From Bacteroidota bacterium (lineage in GTDB: Bacteria > Bacteroidota > Bacteroidia > Chitinophagales > Chitinophagaceae): a stretch of DNA of 64,000 nucleotides. Below the pieces are notes generated by a model. The model searched no databases and was not told where the DNA came from. It saw nothing but the letters and a program-made list of their open reading frames with translations. Location of the stretch: the NCBI GenBank assembly GCA_029573235.1, contig JAKQGX010000026.1:1-64000 (forward strand), in the 5' to 3' direction. A program made the translations under genes and the position numbers. Positions 34,041 through 42,321 of the stretch are shown piece after piece (positions within the stretch are counted from its first letter, which is position 1; every line of letters starts with the position of its first letter).

Positions 34041-35300
34041 ATGAATACACCGTTAAAACGAGTTGTCGTAACCGGTCTCGGCGCCCTTACACCCATTGGA
34101 AATACGGTACCTGCATATTGGGAAGGCCTTTCTAATGGCGTTTCGGGTGCCGATTTCATTAAGTTATTTGATGTTACAAAATTCAAAACAAAGTTTGCCT
34201 GCGAGTTGAAGGATTTCAATCCTGAAAATTACATGGAGCGAAAAGAAGCTAGGAAACTTGACCGCTTTTCGCAACTAGCTGTAGCATGTGCTGATGAAGC
34301 TGTGCGACATGCTAACCTTACCCAAGAAGGTATAGACAACGACAGGGTAGGCGTTATTTGGGCATCCGGTATTGGAGGTATGATCACCTTTATCGAAGAA
34401 ATGAAAAATTTCTTTGGAGGAGATGGAACACCGAGATTCAATCCGTTCTTTATCCCCAAACTCATCTTAGACATAGCTGCTGGTCATATATCCATGAAAT
34501 ATGGTTTCCGAGGTCCCAACTTTGCTACGGTGAGTGCTTGCGCTTCCGGTACCAATGCGTTAATTGACGCTTTCAACTATATTCGATTAGGGAAGGCAGA
34601 TGCTATTATTGCGGGTGGTTCCGAAGCCGTTGTTACCGAATCAGGCATTGGTGGTTTTAACGCCATGAAAGCCTTGTCGGAAAGAAATGATGACCCCAAA
34701 ACAGCTAGCCGACCTTTTGATAAAGACCGCGACGGTTTTGTATTAGGAGAAGGAGCCGGGGCTATTATTTTAGAAGAATTAGAACATGCTAAAAAGCGTG
34801 GCGCCACTATCTATGCCGAAATGGCCGGTGGCGGTATGAGCGCTGATGCATACCATCTTACCGCGCCACATCCCGAAGGATTAGGCGTTATCAATGTAAT
34901 GAGAAACGCATTGGAAGATGCTGGTATGAAGCCCGAAGAAATTGATTATATCAATGTACACGGTACCTCCACACCTTTGGGGGATGTGGCAGAGCTCATC
35001 GCAATCCAGAAAATATTCGGTGAACATGCGTATAAGTTAAATATAAGTGCAACCAAGTCTATGACCGGTCACTTATTAGGCGGCGCCGGTGCTATAGAAG
35101 CGGTAGCAACTGTATTAGCCATGATGCACGATACCGTGCCGCCTACTATCAACCATTTTACAGACGATCCTGCCATTGATGCTAAGTTGAACCTAACGTT
35201 CAATACAGCTCAAAAGCGTACTATTAATGCAGCGCTAAGCAATACCTTTGGCTTTGGTGGACATAACGCATCTGTTATCTTTAAGAAATACGTTGAATAA
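34041..35300 (+). CDS. fabF: Beta-ketoacyl-ACP synthase II
   Basis: Condenses malonyl-ACP with acyl-ACP to elongate fatty acids. The 419-residue thiolase-fold enzyme has the nucleophile in VSACASGTNALIDAFNYI, the two catalytic histidines in NVHGTSTPLGD and KSMTGHLLGGAGAIEAV, and FGFGGHNASVIF at the C-terminus. GTP(x)G-like VVVTGLGALTPIGN begins the protein. It is 35 nt after acpP and followed at once by rnc. Confidence 0.98.
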   Translation: MNTPLKRVVVTGLGALTPIGNTVPAYWEGLSNGVSGADFIKLFDVTKFKTKFACELKDFNPENYMERKEARKLDRFSQLAVACADEAVRHANLTQEGIDNDRVGVIWASGIGGMITFIEEMKNFFGGDGTPRFNPFFIPKLILDIAAGHISMKYGFRGPNFATVSACASGTNALIDAFNYIRLGKADAIIAGGSEAVVTESGIGGFNAMKALSERNDDPKTASRPFDKDRDGFVLGEGAGAIILEELEHAKKRGATIYAEMAGGGMSADAYHLTAPHPEGLGVINVMRNALEDAGMKPEEIDYINVHGTSTPLGDVAELIAIQKIFGEHAYKLNISATKSMTGHLLGGAGAIEAVATVLAMMHDTVPPTINHFTDDPAIDAKLNLTFNTAQKRTINAALSNTFGFGGHNASVIFKKYVE

Positions 35301-35302
35301 TA

Positions 35303-36031
35303 GTGGTGAGGCGCATTACTTCTCACATATCTAATCTGTTCAATCCATCCCAAAAAGAATTAACGCGCAATCTGGAGCACCTGCTAGGGTTCAGACCCAT
35401 TCATATTCGGTATTACGAACTGGCATTGAGACACCGTTCTAAAACCGAAGAGGATGATTGCAACAACGAGCGATTAGAGTTTTTAGGAGACGCTATACTA
35501 GGTGCCATTATTGCCGAATATCTTTTCAAAAAATACCCAACTCAAGACGAAGGATTCCTGACCGAATTACGCTCGCGTATCGTGCGACGCGAAACACTCA
35601 ATAATGTGGCGATGCGTATGGGTTTAAACAAATTGGTACAATACAATGTACAAGATAAAGGACTATCCAGAAGCCACATTTTCGGCAATGCACTAGAAGC
35701 ATTAATAGGAGCTATTTACTTGGATATAGGATTCAAAAAAACTCAACACTATATTCTGAAAACGCTCATCAAAGAATACGTAGATGTAGATACGCTGGAG
35801 GCAACAGACCCCAACTATAAAAACAAACTACTTAGTTGGGCACAGCGACACGGTCACAGTATCAGCTTTGAAACTATAGAGGAAAAAATGGAAGGTCAAC
35901 GACGCCTCTTCACCATAGGGGTATTGATGAACAACGAACTGATAGCAACGGGAAACAGCTACAGTAAAAAAGATGCCGGACAAGTAGCCGCACAAAAAGC
36001 ACTGGAAGTATTAGCACACCAAATAGACTAA
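35303..36031 (+). CDS. rnc: Ribonuclease III
   Basis: Double-strand-specific RNase for rRNA and mRNA processing. The 242-residue protein has the signature NNERLEFLGDAILGAIIAEYLF and the second acidic cluster in HIFGNALEALIGAIYLDIGF, then a C-terminal double-stranded-RNA-binding domain (DPNYKNKLLSWAQRHGH ... SYSKKDAGQVAAQKALEVL). It starts with GTG (35303, or 35306) only 2 nt after the fabF stop, implying coupled translation. Confidence 0.97.
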   Translation: MVRRITSHISNLFNPSQKELTRNLEHLLGFRPIHIRYYELALRHRSKTEEDDCNNERLEFLGDAILGAIIAEYLFKKYPTQDEGFLTELRSRIVRRETLNNVAMRMGLNKLVQYNVQDKGLSRSHIFGNALEALIGAIYLDIGFKKTQHYILKTLIKEYVDVDTLEATDPNYKNKLLSWAQRHGHSISFETIEEKMEGQRRLFTIGVLMNNELIATGNSYSKKDAGQVAAQKALEVLAHQID

Positions 36032-36137
36032 TCACTTTAAGTAGTTTCAACCTTTTGTTGAATCGTAGATAGTGCTACTACGTGTACCCTTCACAATATT
36101 TTCCTACCTTGCGAATACCATATTTATTACTCGCTAC

Positions 36138-37355
36138 ATGCATTTAAAAGGAAAAAAAATTATCCTTGCCGTAACCGGAAGCATAGCTGCTTATAAAACG
36201 CCCGAGCTAGTACGACAGCTTATTAAAAGCGGTGCCGAAGTACAAGTACTATTGACGGAGGCTGCTACTCATTTTGTAAGTGAATTATCCTTGGCTACCG
36301 TTTCTAAAAAGCCTGTGCTGCGCAACATTAATGATGGTGCCACATGGAATAATCACGTAGCAATGGGTCGCTGGGCAGATGCCTTTATCATAGCGCCATG
36401 TAGTGCCAATACACTAGCCAAAATGGCCAATGGAATGTGTGATAATATCGTGCTTGCTGTTTACTTATCAGCCGTTTGTCCGGTATTTGTAGCCCCGGCA
36501 ATGGATGAAGATATGTGGAAGCACCCAACAACACAATCCAACTTAGAACGAATAAAAAAGTTTGGTAACAGTGTGTTGCCGGTAGGTCATGGTGAGCTTG
36601 CCAGTGGGCTGGTGGGCGATGGGCGCATGGCAGAACCTACAGACATCGTTACTTTTCTTGCAAAACATTTCGAAAGCGAAAAACAAAAACCGCTACAAGG
36701 AACGAAGGCATTAGTAACCGCCGGACCAACCTATGAAAAGCTAGATCCGGTGCGCTTTATCGGCAATTACTCTACCGGTAAAATGGGTATTGCCATAGCA
36801 GAATCTTTGGCTGCTAACGGAGCTATTGTTTCACTTATACTTGGACCAACGCACTTGCGACCTTCCAATAGCAATATCCAAGTAGTATCGGTAGAAAGTG
36901 CTGATGAAATGTATGATGCCTGTCTATCACGTTTTGAAGACTCGAGTATAAGCATACTATCTGCTGCAGTTGCCGACTATCGTCCGGAACAAAAAGCAAC
37001 GGATAAAATAAAAAAGAAAGAAAATACGTTTCAACTATTGCTTACGAAAAATAAGGATATACTTGCTACCCTCGGAAAGCAAAAAAAGAAACATCAATTG
37101 GTAGTGGGATTTGCCTTAGAAACATCTCATGAAGAAGCCCATGCATGGGAAAAGCTAAAGGCTAAGAACGCTGATATGATTGTATTAAATTCGTTAAATG
37201 ACAATGGCGCCGGCTTTGGGCACGATACCAATAAGGTAACTTTGCTATTTGCCAACGGCAGTAAAAAAAACCTTCCACTATTAACAAAACAACAGGTAGC
37301 CGACACTATCGTAAACCAAATTATTGAAGCCTTACATGTTGAAATCAATCATTAG
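36138..37355 (+). CDS. coaBC: Phosphopantothenoylcysteine synthetase/decarboxylase
   Basis: Two consecutive steps of coenzyme A synthesis. The N-terminal half (about 1-180) is the FMN-dependent decarboxylase CoaC with KIILAVTGSIAAYKTPELVRQL, NHVAMGRWADAFIIAPCSANTLAKMANG and PAMDEDMWKHP. The C-terminal half is the synthetase CoaB with LVTAGPTYEKLDPVRFIGNYSTGKMG and SAAVADYRP. The ATG at 36138 gives the standard N-terminus (MHLKGKKIILAV); an upstream in-frame GTG at 36072 would add 22 unrelated residues. The next gene overlaps its 3' end by 20 nt. Confidence 0.96.
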   Translation: MHLKGKKIILAVTGSIAAYKTPELVRQLIKSGAEVQVLLTEAATHFVSELSLATVSKKPVLRNINDGATWNNHVAMGRWADAFIIAPCSANTLAKMANGMCDNIVLAVYLSAVCPVFVAPAMDEDMWKHPTTQSNLERIKKFGNSVLPVGHGELASGLVGDGRMAEPTDIVTFLAKHFESEKQKPLQGTKALVTAGPTYEKLDPVRFIGNYSTGKMGIAIAESLAANGAIVSLILGPTHLRPSNSNIQVVSVESADEMYDACLSRFEDSSISILSAAVADYRPEQKATDKIKKKENTFQLLLTKNKDILATLGKQKKKHQLVVGFALETSHEEAHAWEKLKAKNADMIVLNSLNDNGAGFGHDTNKVTLLFANGSKKNLPLLTKQQVADTIVNQIIEALHVEINH

Positions 37356-38259
37356 CACACTGGGCATATTTTGTTGCCTTGTCTCCATAGGAAATGCACA
37401 AGAATTGAATGCAAAAGTAAAAGTACTTTCCACGGCAATTGCCAATGCCGATAAATCCATCTTTACAACGATGGAAAAAGCCATTACCGATTTTCTTAAT
37501 ACCCGAAAATGGACCGATGACGAGTACACTGTTAACGAAAAAATAGACATCAACATACTCATCAACCTTACCGGAAAAACAAACGATGATGTGTACAATG
37601 CAACCATCAATATTCAAGCCTCAAGACCTGTATTTAACACCGGCTACATGAGCCCTTTGGTCAGCTATTTGGATAAAGACGTGGTGTTTCGTTATTCCCA
37701 ATTTACACCCTTGCAATTTGATGATAGCCGTGTGGGTGGTAGCGAGGCTATGTCTGCCAACCTGACGGCCATATTAGCCTACTACAGCTATTTAATACTG
37801 GGGTTAGATTATGATAGTTTTTCACCGGATGGGGGCACACTATATTTTAATAAAGCAAGAAATATTGTGAATAATGCACCGGAACAAGGCAAGTCTATAC
37901 CAGGGTGGAAGGCAGTAGATGGAACAAAAAACCGTTATTGGTTGATTGACCAAATCTTGAATCCGCGATTCATAGAAGTACGCAACGTATGGTACACTTT
38001 TCATCGAAAAGGATTGGACAATATGTACAACAATCCGCAACAAGCCAACCGAGAAATACTTTCAACCATTGCGCTCCTCAGCAAAGTAAATAGAGAGAAC
38101 CCCAGTTCTATTTTAATACAGTTTCTCTTCAATGCAAAAAGCGATGAATACGCCAAGGCAGTCAGCCTACTACCGCGTGAAGAGCGTGCACAATACACCG
38201 CACCGTTAGGACAAATGGACATTCCGAATCTTGCCAAGTACCAACAATTAAATAAATAG
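37336..38259 (+). CDS. DUF4835 family secreted protein
   Basis: A 307-residue protein with the signal peptide MLKSIISTLGIFCCLVSIGNAQ, followed by ELNAKVKVLSTAIANADKSIFTTMEKAITDFLNTRKWTDDEY, the characteristic start of DUF4835. The body is mixed alpha/beta with RNIVNNAPEQGKSIPGWKAVDGTKNRYWLIDQIL and DMPNLAKY-like C-terminus. The family is nearly confined to Bacteroidota and is commonly linked to coaBC, as here, where the ATG lies inside the coaBC 3' end. Function is unknown; location is probably periplasmic. The upstream TTG (37324) is less likely because it lengthens the signal peptide without need. Confidence 0.88.
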   Translation: MLKSIISTLGIFCCLVSIGNAQELNAKVKVLSTAIANADKSIFTTMEKAITDFLNTRKWTDDEYTVNEKIDINILINLTGKTNDDVYNATINIQASRPVFNTGYMSPLVSYLDKDVVFRYSQFTPLQFDDSRVGGSEAMSANLTAILAYYSYLILGLDYDSFSPDGGTLYFNKARNIVNNAPEQGKSIPGWKAVDGTKNRYWLIDQILNPRFIEVRNVWYTFHRKGLDNMYNNPQQANREILSTIALLSKVNRENPSSILIQFLFNAKSDEYAKAVSLLPREERAQYTAPLGQMDIPNLAKYQQLNK

Positions 38260-38260
38260 T

Positions 38261-38614
38261 ATGAGGCAAGTAGTGTGGATACTTTGGGTATTATCTTTTG
38301 TGGCTTCTTGCAAATACAAAAGCGCTCATTTGCCACCTCAAAAAATGGAAGCGGTATTAGAAGACTTACACCTAGCAGAAGCTTACAGTATAGTGGTGCA
38401 ACAAGACAGCACGCATCAAGGGGAAGAACGCCATGCAGATTCTTTGGCAGCGTATTATCAACTCGTGCTGCGTCATCATAATATCACGTTGAAGGAGTTG
38501 GAAGAGAGCCTAGTTTGGTACAAACAAAATGCACAAGAACTAGACAGCATCTATGGAAGGATGATAAATGACCTTACCGAAAAAGAAATCCCATACAAAA
38601 CACAACAGCCTTAA
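38261..38614 (+). CDS. DUF4296 lipoprotein
   Basis: A 117-residue protein with a short lipoprotein signal (MRQVVWILWVLSFVASC, lipidated Cys17). The mature part has the DUF4296 pattern PPQKMEAVLEDLHLAEAY (about 25-42) and a helical C-terminal half. It starts 1 nt after the DUF4835 stop, so the two are translated as a pair. Function is unknown. Its stop codon overlaps the stop of the convergent aminotransferase gene by two bases (38612-38613). Confidence 0.85.
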   Translation: MRQVVWILWVLSFVASCKYKSAHLPPQKMEAVLEDLHLAEAYSIVVQQDSTHQGEERHADSLAAYYQLVLRHHNITLKELEESLVWYKQNAQELDSIYGRMINDLTEKEIPYKTQQP

Positions 38615-39801
38615 TGTAGCGCCTCCAAGGCTTGACGGATACGCTTTACCGCCTCTTGCAGATTTTCCATAGAAGTAGCAAAGGAAAGACGAATACAATT
38701 GCCATTGCCAAATGCAGTACCGCACACCGTGCTTACATGAGCAGTATGTAGCAAGTACATGGATAGGTCATTATCATCTTTGATGACGGTGGTTCCATCT
38801 GTTTTTCCAAAGAAATAGCTGATATCAGGAAAGGCATAAAACGCCCCTTGTGGGTCATTAAGTTTCATTCCGTTGATGGTGCTAAGGGCTTCAATGAAAT
38901 AGCTTTTGCGATTTTGAAAGGCAGCCACCATGTCGTAAGTGGGTTGCAGGTCTTCAGTAAGAGCCGCTACAGCTGCGCGTTGCGCAATAGAGTTGGCCCC
39001 GGATGTAAACTGTGCTTGCAGCTTATCGCAGGCTTGGATGATAGCTTTGGGCCCCGCCATATAGCCTAATCTCCATCCCGTCATGGCAAAGCCTTTTGAA
39101 AATCCATTAACGAGAATAACACGATCTTTAATAGAAGCAAATTGAGCCATGCTTTCATGTTTTCCATTGTAGTTAATGTACTCATAGATTTCATCGCTGA
39201 TAATCGTTACATGGGGATAGCGCTTGAAAACCGCTTCTAAATCGGCTAACTCTTTTTGGGTATAAACACTTCCTGTTGGATTGCAAGGAGAGGAAAAAAT
39301 AAACAGCTTTGTTTTGTCGGTGATAGCCGCTTCCAGTTGTTCCGGCCTCAGTTTATAATCGGTTTCTAAAGAGCAAGGCAAGTATCGAACCGTACCTTCT
39401 GCCAACTCTACTAAAGCACTGTACGTAACCCAATAGGGGGTGGGTATTAATACTTCATCTCCGGGATTTACCAACGATAAAATGGCATTGGCCAAACACT
39501 GTTTCGCACCGGTAGAAACCATCACTTCTTCAAGGGTATATTCTAGTCCATTATCCCGTTTTAGCTTTTGGCAAATAGCCTCCCTTAATTCCGGAATGCC
39601 TACTACCGGGGTGTATTTTGTAAAACCCTTATTCATGGCTTCCGTAGCAGCATCACGAATGTGCTGAGGCGTAATAAAATCGGGTTCACCCAAGCTCAAA
39701 TCAATAACATGATAACCTTTAGCACGTAACTCACGTCCCATCTTCGCCATCTTTAGTGTTTGTGGCTCCGAAAAACTGTTTAGTCTATCCGCTATTTGCA
39801 T
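38611..39801 (-). CDS. Pyridoxal-phosphate aminotransferase, aspartate type
   Basis: Class I/II aminotransferase of subgroup I-gamma, most like aspartate or aspartate/prephenate aminotransferase, 396 residues. Seen: GEPDFITPQHI, the substrate-ring motif VSTGAKQCLANAILSLV, SSPCNPTGSVYT, ISDEIYEYINYNGKH, the PLP lysine in LVNGFSKGFAMTGWRLGYMAG, and the carboxylate-binding arginine in CIRLSFATSMENL. The exact amino donor cannot be fixed. A TAGCTTTG -7 element lies at 39833-39840 on the minus strand. Confidence 0.93.
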   Translation of the reverse strand: MQIADRLNSFSEPQTLKMAKMGRELRAKGYHVIDLSLGEPDFITPQHIRDAATEAMNKGFTKYTPVVGIPELREAICQKLKRDNGLEYTLEEVMVSTGAKQCLANAILSLVNPGDEVLIPTPYWVTYSALVELAEGTVRYLPCSLETDYKLRPEQLEAAITDKTKLFIFSSPCNPTGSVYTQKELADLEAVFKRYPHVTIISDEIYEYINYNGKHESMAQFASIKDRVILVNGFSKGFAMTGWRLGYMAGPKAIIQACDKLQAQFTSGANSIAQRAAVAALTEDLQPTYDMVAAFQNRKSYFIEALSTINGMKLNDPQGAFYAFPDISYFFGKTDGTTVIKDDNDLSMYLLHTAHVSTVCGTAFGNGNCIRLSFATSMENLQEAVKRIRQALEALH

Positions 39802-39832
39802 GATAATAAGTAGTGTCTAAATTGAGAAACCG

Positions 39833-39840
39833 CAAAGCTA
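39833..39840 (-). promoter_or_regulatory. -7 element of aminotransferase gene
   Basis: TAGCTTTG on the minus strand, 31 nt upstream of the ATG; full TAnnTTTG match, no ideal -33 element. Confidence 0.45.
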
Positions 39841-39967
39841 TACATATAATTAGGAATGAAAAACAGAAACTGGAATTTCACAACCTATTGGCACCTTATT
39901 AAAGATGCTTCAAATGTGGATTATAAAATTTGGGAGTTGTATTTTCATTCTGGAAATTTGAAGCCTC

Positions 39968-40762
39968 ATGCAACAATACCTTCAATTGCTACAACACATC
40001 ATGGACAATGGCACCGAAAAAACCGACCGTACGGGCACCGGCACCATCAGTGTTTTTGGCTATCAGATGCGGTTTGATTTGCAAAAAGGATTTCCCTTGG
40101 TGACCACCAAAAAACTTCACCTCAAGTCGATTATTTACGAATTGCTTTGGTTCTTAAAAGGCGATACCAATATTGGCTATTTGAAAGAGAATGGAGTGAG
40201 TATTTGGGATGAATGGGCAAATACTCAAGGCGACTTGGGGCCGGTTTATGGACATCAATGGCGTAGCTGGACAGGTGCAGACGGCAATACATACGACCAA
40301 ATAGCGGACGTACTACATCAAATAAAAAACAATCCTGACAGTAGGCGTATGATTGTAAACGCTTGGAACGTGGCCGATCTGCCGAAGATGGCACTCAGCC
40401 CATGTCATGCGTTATTTCAGTTTTATGTAGCCGATGGCAAACTCAGTTGCCAACTGTACCAACGCAGTGCCGATGCATTTTTAGGAGTACCGTTCAATAT
40501 TGCTTCATACGCCTTGCTCACGATGATGATGGCACAAGTGTGTGGCTTGCAACCCGGCGATTTCGTTCACAGCTTCGGTGACTTGCATTTGTATAAAAAC
40601 CATTTGGAACAAGCACAACTGCAACTATCTCGCAGCCCTTACCCATTGCCACAAATGGAATTGAATAAACAAGTAACCCAACTTTTTGATTTCGTTTACG
40701 AAGATTTCACACTGACCAACTACCAGCATCACGCGCATATCAAAGCGCCGGTAGCAGTATAG
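39968..40762 (+). CDS. thyA: Thymidylate synthase
   Basis: Methylates dUMP to dTMP with methylene-tetrahydrofolate. The 264 residues equal the length of the Escherichia coli enzyme. Seen: [21 protein letters not shown] with the phosphate-binding Arg, [10 protein letters not shown], the conserved [10 protein letters not shown], the catalytic cysteine in [14 protein letters not shown], the dUMP-binding [21 protein letters not shown], and GDLHLYKNH. No folA (dihydrofolate reductase) follows within the window. Confidence 0.98.
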   Translation: MQQYLQLLQHIMDNGTEKTDRTGTGTISVFGYQMRFDLQKGFPLVTTKKLHLKSIIYELLWFLKGDTNIGYLKENGVSIWDEWANTQGDLGPVYGHQWRSWTGADGNTYDQIADVLHQIKNNPDSRRMIVNAWNVADLPKMALSPCHALFQFYVADGKLSCQLYQRSADAFLGVPFNIASYALLTMMMAQVCGLQPGDFVHSFGDLHLYKNHLEQAQLQLSRSPYPLPQMELNKQVTQLFDFVYEDFTLTNYQHHAHIKAPVAV

Positions 40763-40938
40763 CAAACGCTGATGCAATAAGGTTTTCACAACTTTGTAGT
40801 TTATTTATTTCTGCCCCGATTATTACTTTTGTTTGATTTTTTTTAACAAGAGTTACTTCCTCTATCACCGGTTTTTGGCACAATATTTTCAACGATGCTA
40901 TCGTTATCCAGTTTGATAATTTTCTAAAAGATAGAATC
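40763..40938. other. Non-coding gap after thyA
   Basis: AT-rich stretch with no hairpin terminator or consensus promoter that I can identify. Confidence 0.4.
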
Positions 40939-41124
40939 ATGAAAAAGAGAACCGCTAAATACTTTTTGATAGAAAAAGAACTACGCAGAATGTCTCGTAT
41001 TGACAGTATTTCTGCCTTCTTAATAAGAAGCTATAAAACCAGCCGTAGCCTTATTGTAAAGAAAGACATCTTGAATATGCTGTTGCAAATTCATCAACCA
41101 CAAGCACAATTAATTTCTGCTTAA
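40939..41124 (+). CDS. Small basic hypothetical protein
   Basis: Possible 61-residue protein, MKKRTAKYFLIEKELRRMSRIDSISAFLIR... It is rich in Lys/Arg in the first half, predicted helical, with no signal peptide or known motif. It fills an otherwise empty 370-nt gap between thyA and the convergent GSCFA gene, and its ATG is the natural start. I do not recognise it. It could be a real small protein or a chance reading frame. Confidence 0.4.
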   Translation: MKKRTAKYFLIEKELRRMSRIDSISAFLIRSYKTSRSLIVKKDILNMLLQIHQPQAQLISA

Positions 41125-41135
41125 GAATAGCTATT

Positions 41136-42140
41136 TCATTCTTTGATTGAGCTCCCAACTTGATTAAAATAGCGCAACGCATCTTCCAAATCTAGATAAG
41201 GATACTCTTGCAAAAGTTGTTTTGTTCTTTCGGCTTGTTCTTTCAAAAACTGTGTGTGCGCTTGTGTGTTTGGGAATCTCGGACGATGTTTTAAAGCAGT
41301 GGTAATAGCCGCTACTCTTGACATAATTTGCCGAGAAGGTTCATCTATGCACGCAGCCACAAATTGTTCCCACACGTATTGAGTAGCCATATAGTTGGGA
41401 TGTACAAAATCAATATCGTAAAACCGGTAATCACGTAAAATGTCAATTACCAATTCATAAGCCGGAAAATAATACGCATTCTCAAACGTATCACAGAGGA
41501 GATGCACCGCTTCCAACAAACGAGCCTTGCTCCTATTATTGGCTACCACGCCATCTCGTATATGCCTTACGGGGCTTATAGTGAAGATAAACTGTACCCC
41601 TGCATTTATTGCTATTATCCTCTCCATCGAACGCTTCAGTCTTTCGTAGATAAGGTCCGTTTCCAATAGTCTTTTTTCAAACCATTGCCCTGGTGCACGG
41701 TGGTTGTTGGCTACGGGTTGGTTACTTTCTTTTAAATAATATTGAAAAGAAGAGCCAAGCGTGATGATGACATGCGTTGCTTTTTTTACGACTTCATGTG
41801 CTTCCGCAAGTGCTCCATTCATTTTTTGCAAAGCAGCATTTTTATCTATATCCGAAAAGCGAGAATGATGCTCCCAACTATGCCAAAGCTCATGTAGCAA
41901 AAACAAATCATTCTCCGTATAGTCCAGCCCTGATACGTATCGCTCCAGACTGTCAGCCACACTCAGCGGATTGAATAAGATGCCATGCGGATTGGAGCAA
42001 ACCGGCAGCCGATGCTGCGCCAATCTATCGCTGATATGCTCAGTAAAACATGAACCGATCAACAACACCGAGCCTTTATAGGTGATGCGTTGGTCAATAG
42101 GCTTAATATCTAATGATAAATAAAAGTCCATAGTGCGCAT
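41136..42140 (-). CDS. GSCFA domain protein
   Basis: A 334-residue cytoplasmic protein of the GSCFA family, which is SGNH-hydrolase-like and found mainly in Bacteroidota and Proteobacteria. The name-giving motif is seen as SVLLIGSCFTEHISDRL (about 25-41), followed by NPHGILFNPLSVADSLE, ITLGSSFQY, and TISPVRHIRDGVVANNRSKA. The serine/histidine layout fits a hydrolase of the SGNH type but the substrate is unknown. Start choice is ATG 42140 or 42131; a TTG at 42143 is also possible. Confidence 0.87.
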   Translation of the reverse strand: MRTMDFYLSLDIKPIDQRITYKGSVLLIGSCFTEHISDRLAQHRLPVCSNPHGILFNPLSVADSLERYVSGLDYTENDLFLLHELWHSWEHHSRFSDIDKNAALQKMNGALAEAHEVVKKATHVIITLGSSFQYYLKESNQPVANNHRAPGQWFEKRLLETDLIYERLKRSMERIIAINAGVQFIFTISPVRHIRDGVVANNRSKARLLEAVHLLCDTFENAYYFPAYELVIDILRDYRFYDIDFVHPNYMATQYVWEQFVAACIDEPSRQIMSRVAAITTALKHRPRFPNTQAHTQFLKEQAERTKQLLQEYPYLDLEDALRYFNQVGSSIKE

Positions 42141-42271
42141 CAAAAATACAACATTGCCTCGATGCCCATGTGCCCCGAAAATACACTTGTTGGAGTGCTT
42201 GATGAATTAGAGAATATCATAATTATTTCAAACGATACGGTATGAATAGCGGTTAATGTCAAATTTTCTTA

Positions 42272-42279
42272 TAAATTTG
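42272..42279 (+). promoter_or_regulatory. -7 element of the foldase gene
   Basis: TAAATTTG, full TAnnTTTG match. It lies downstream of the in-frame ATG at 42256, so translation must begin at 42322. Confidence 0.5.
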
Positions 42280-42321
42280 CGCTCCTTAGAAATTGAAATA
42301 AATACTAAACAATTACTGTCA

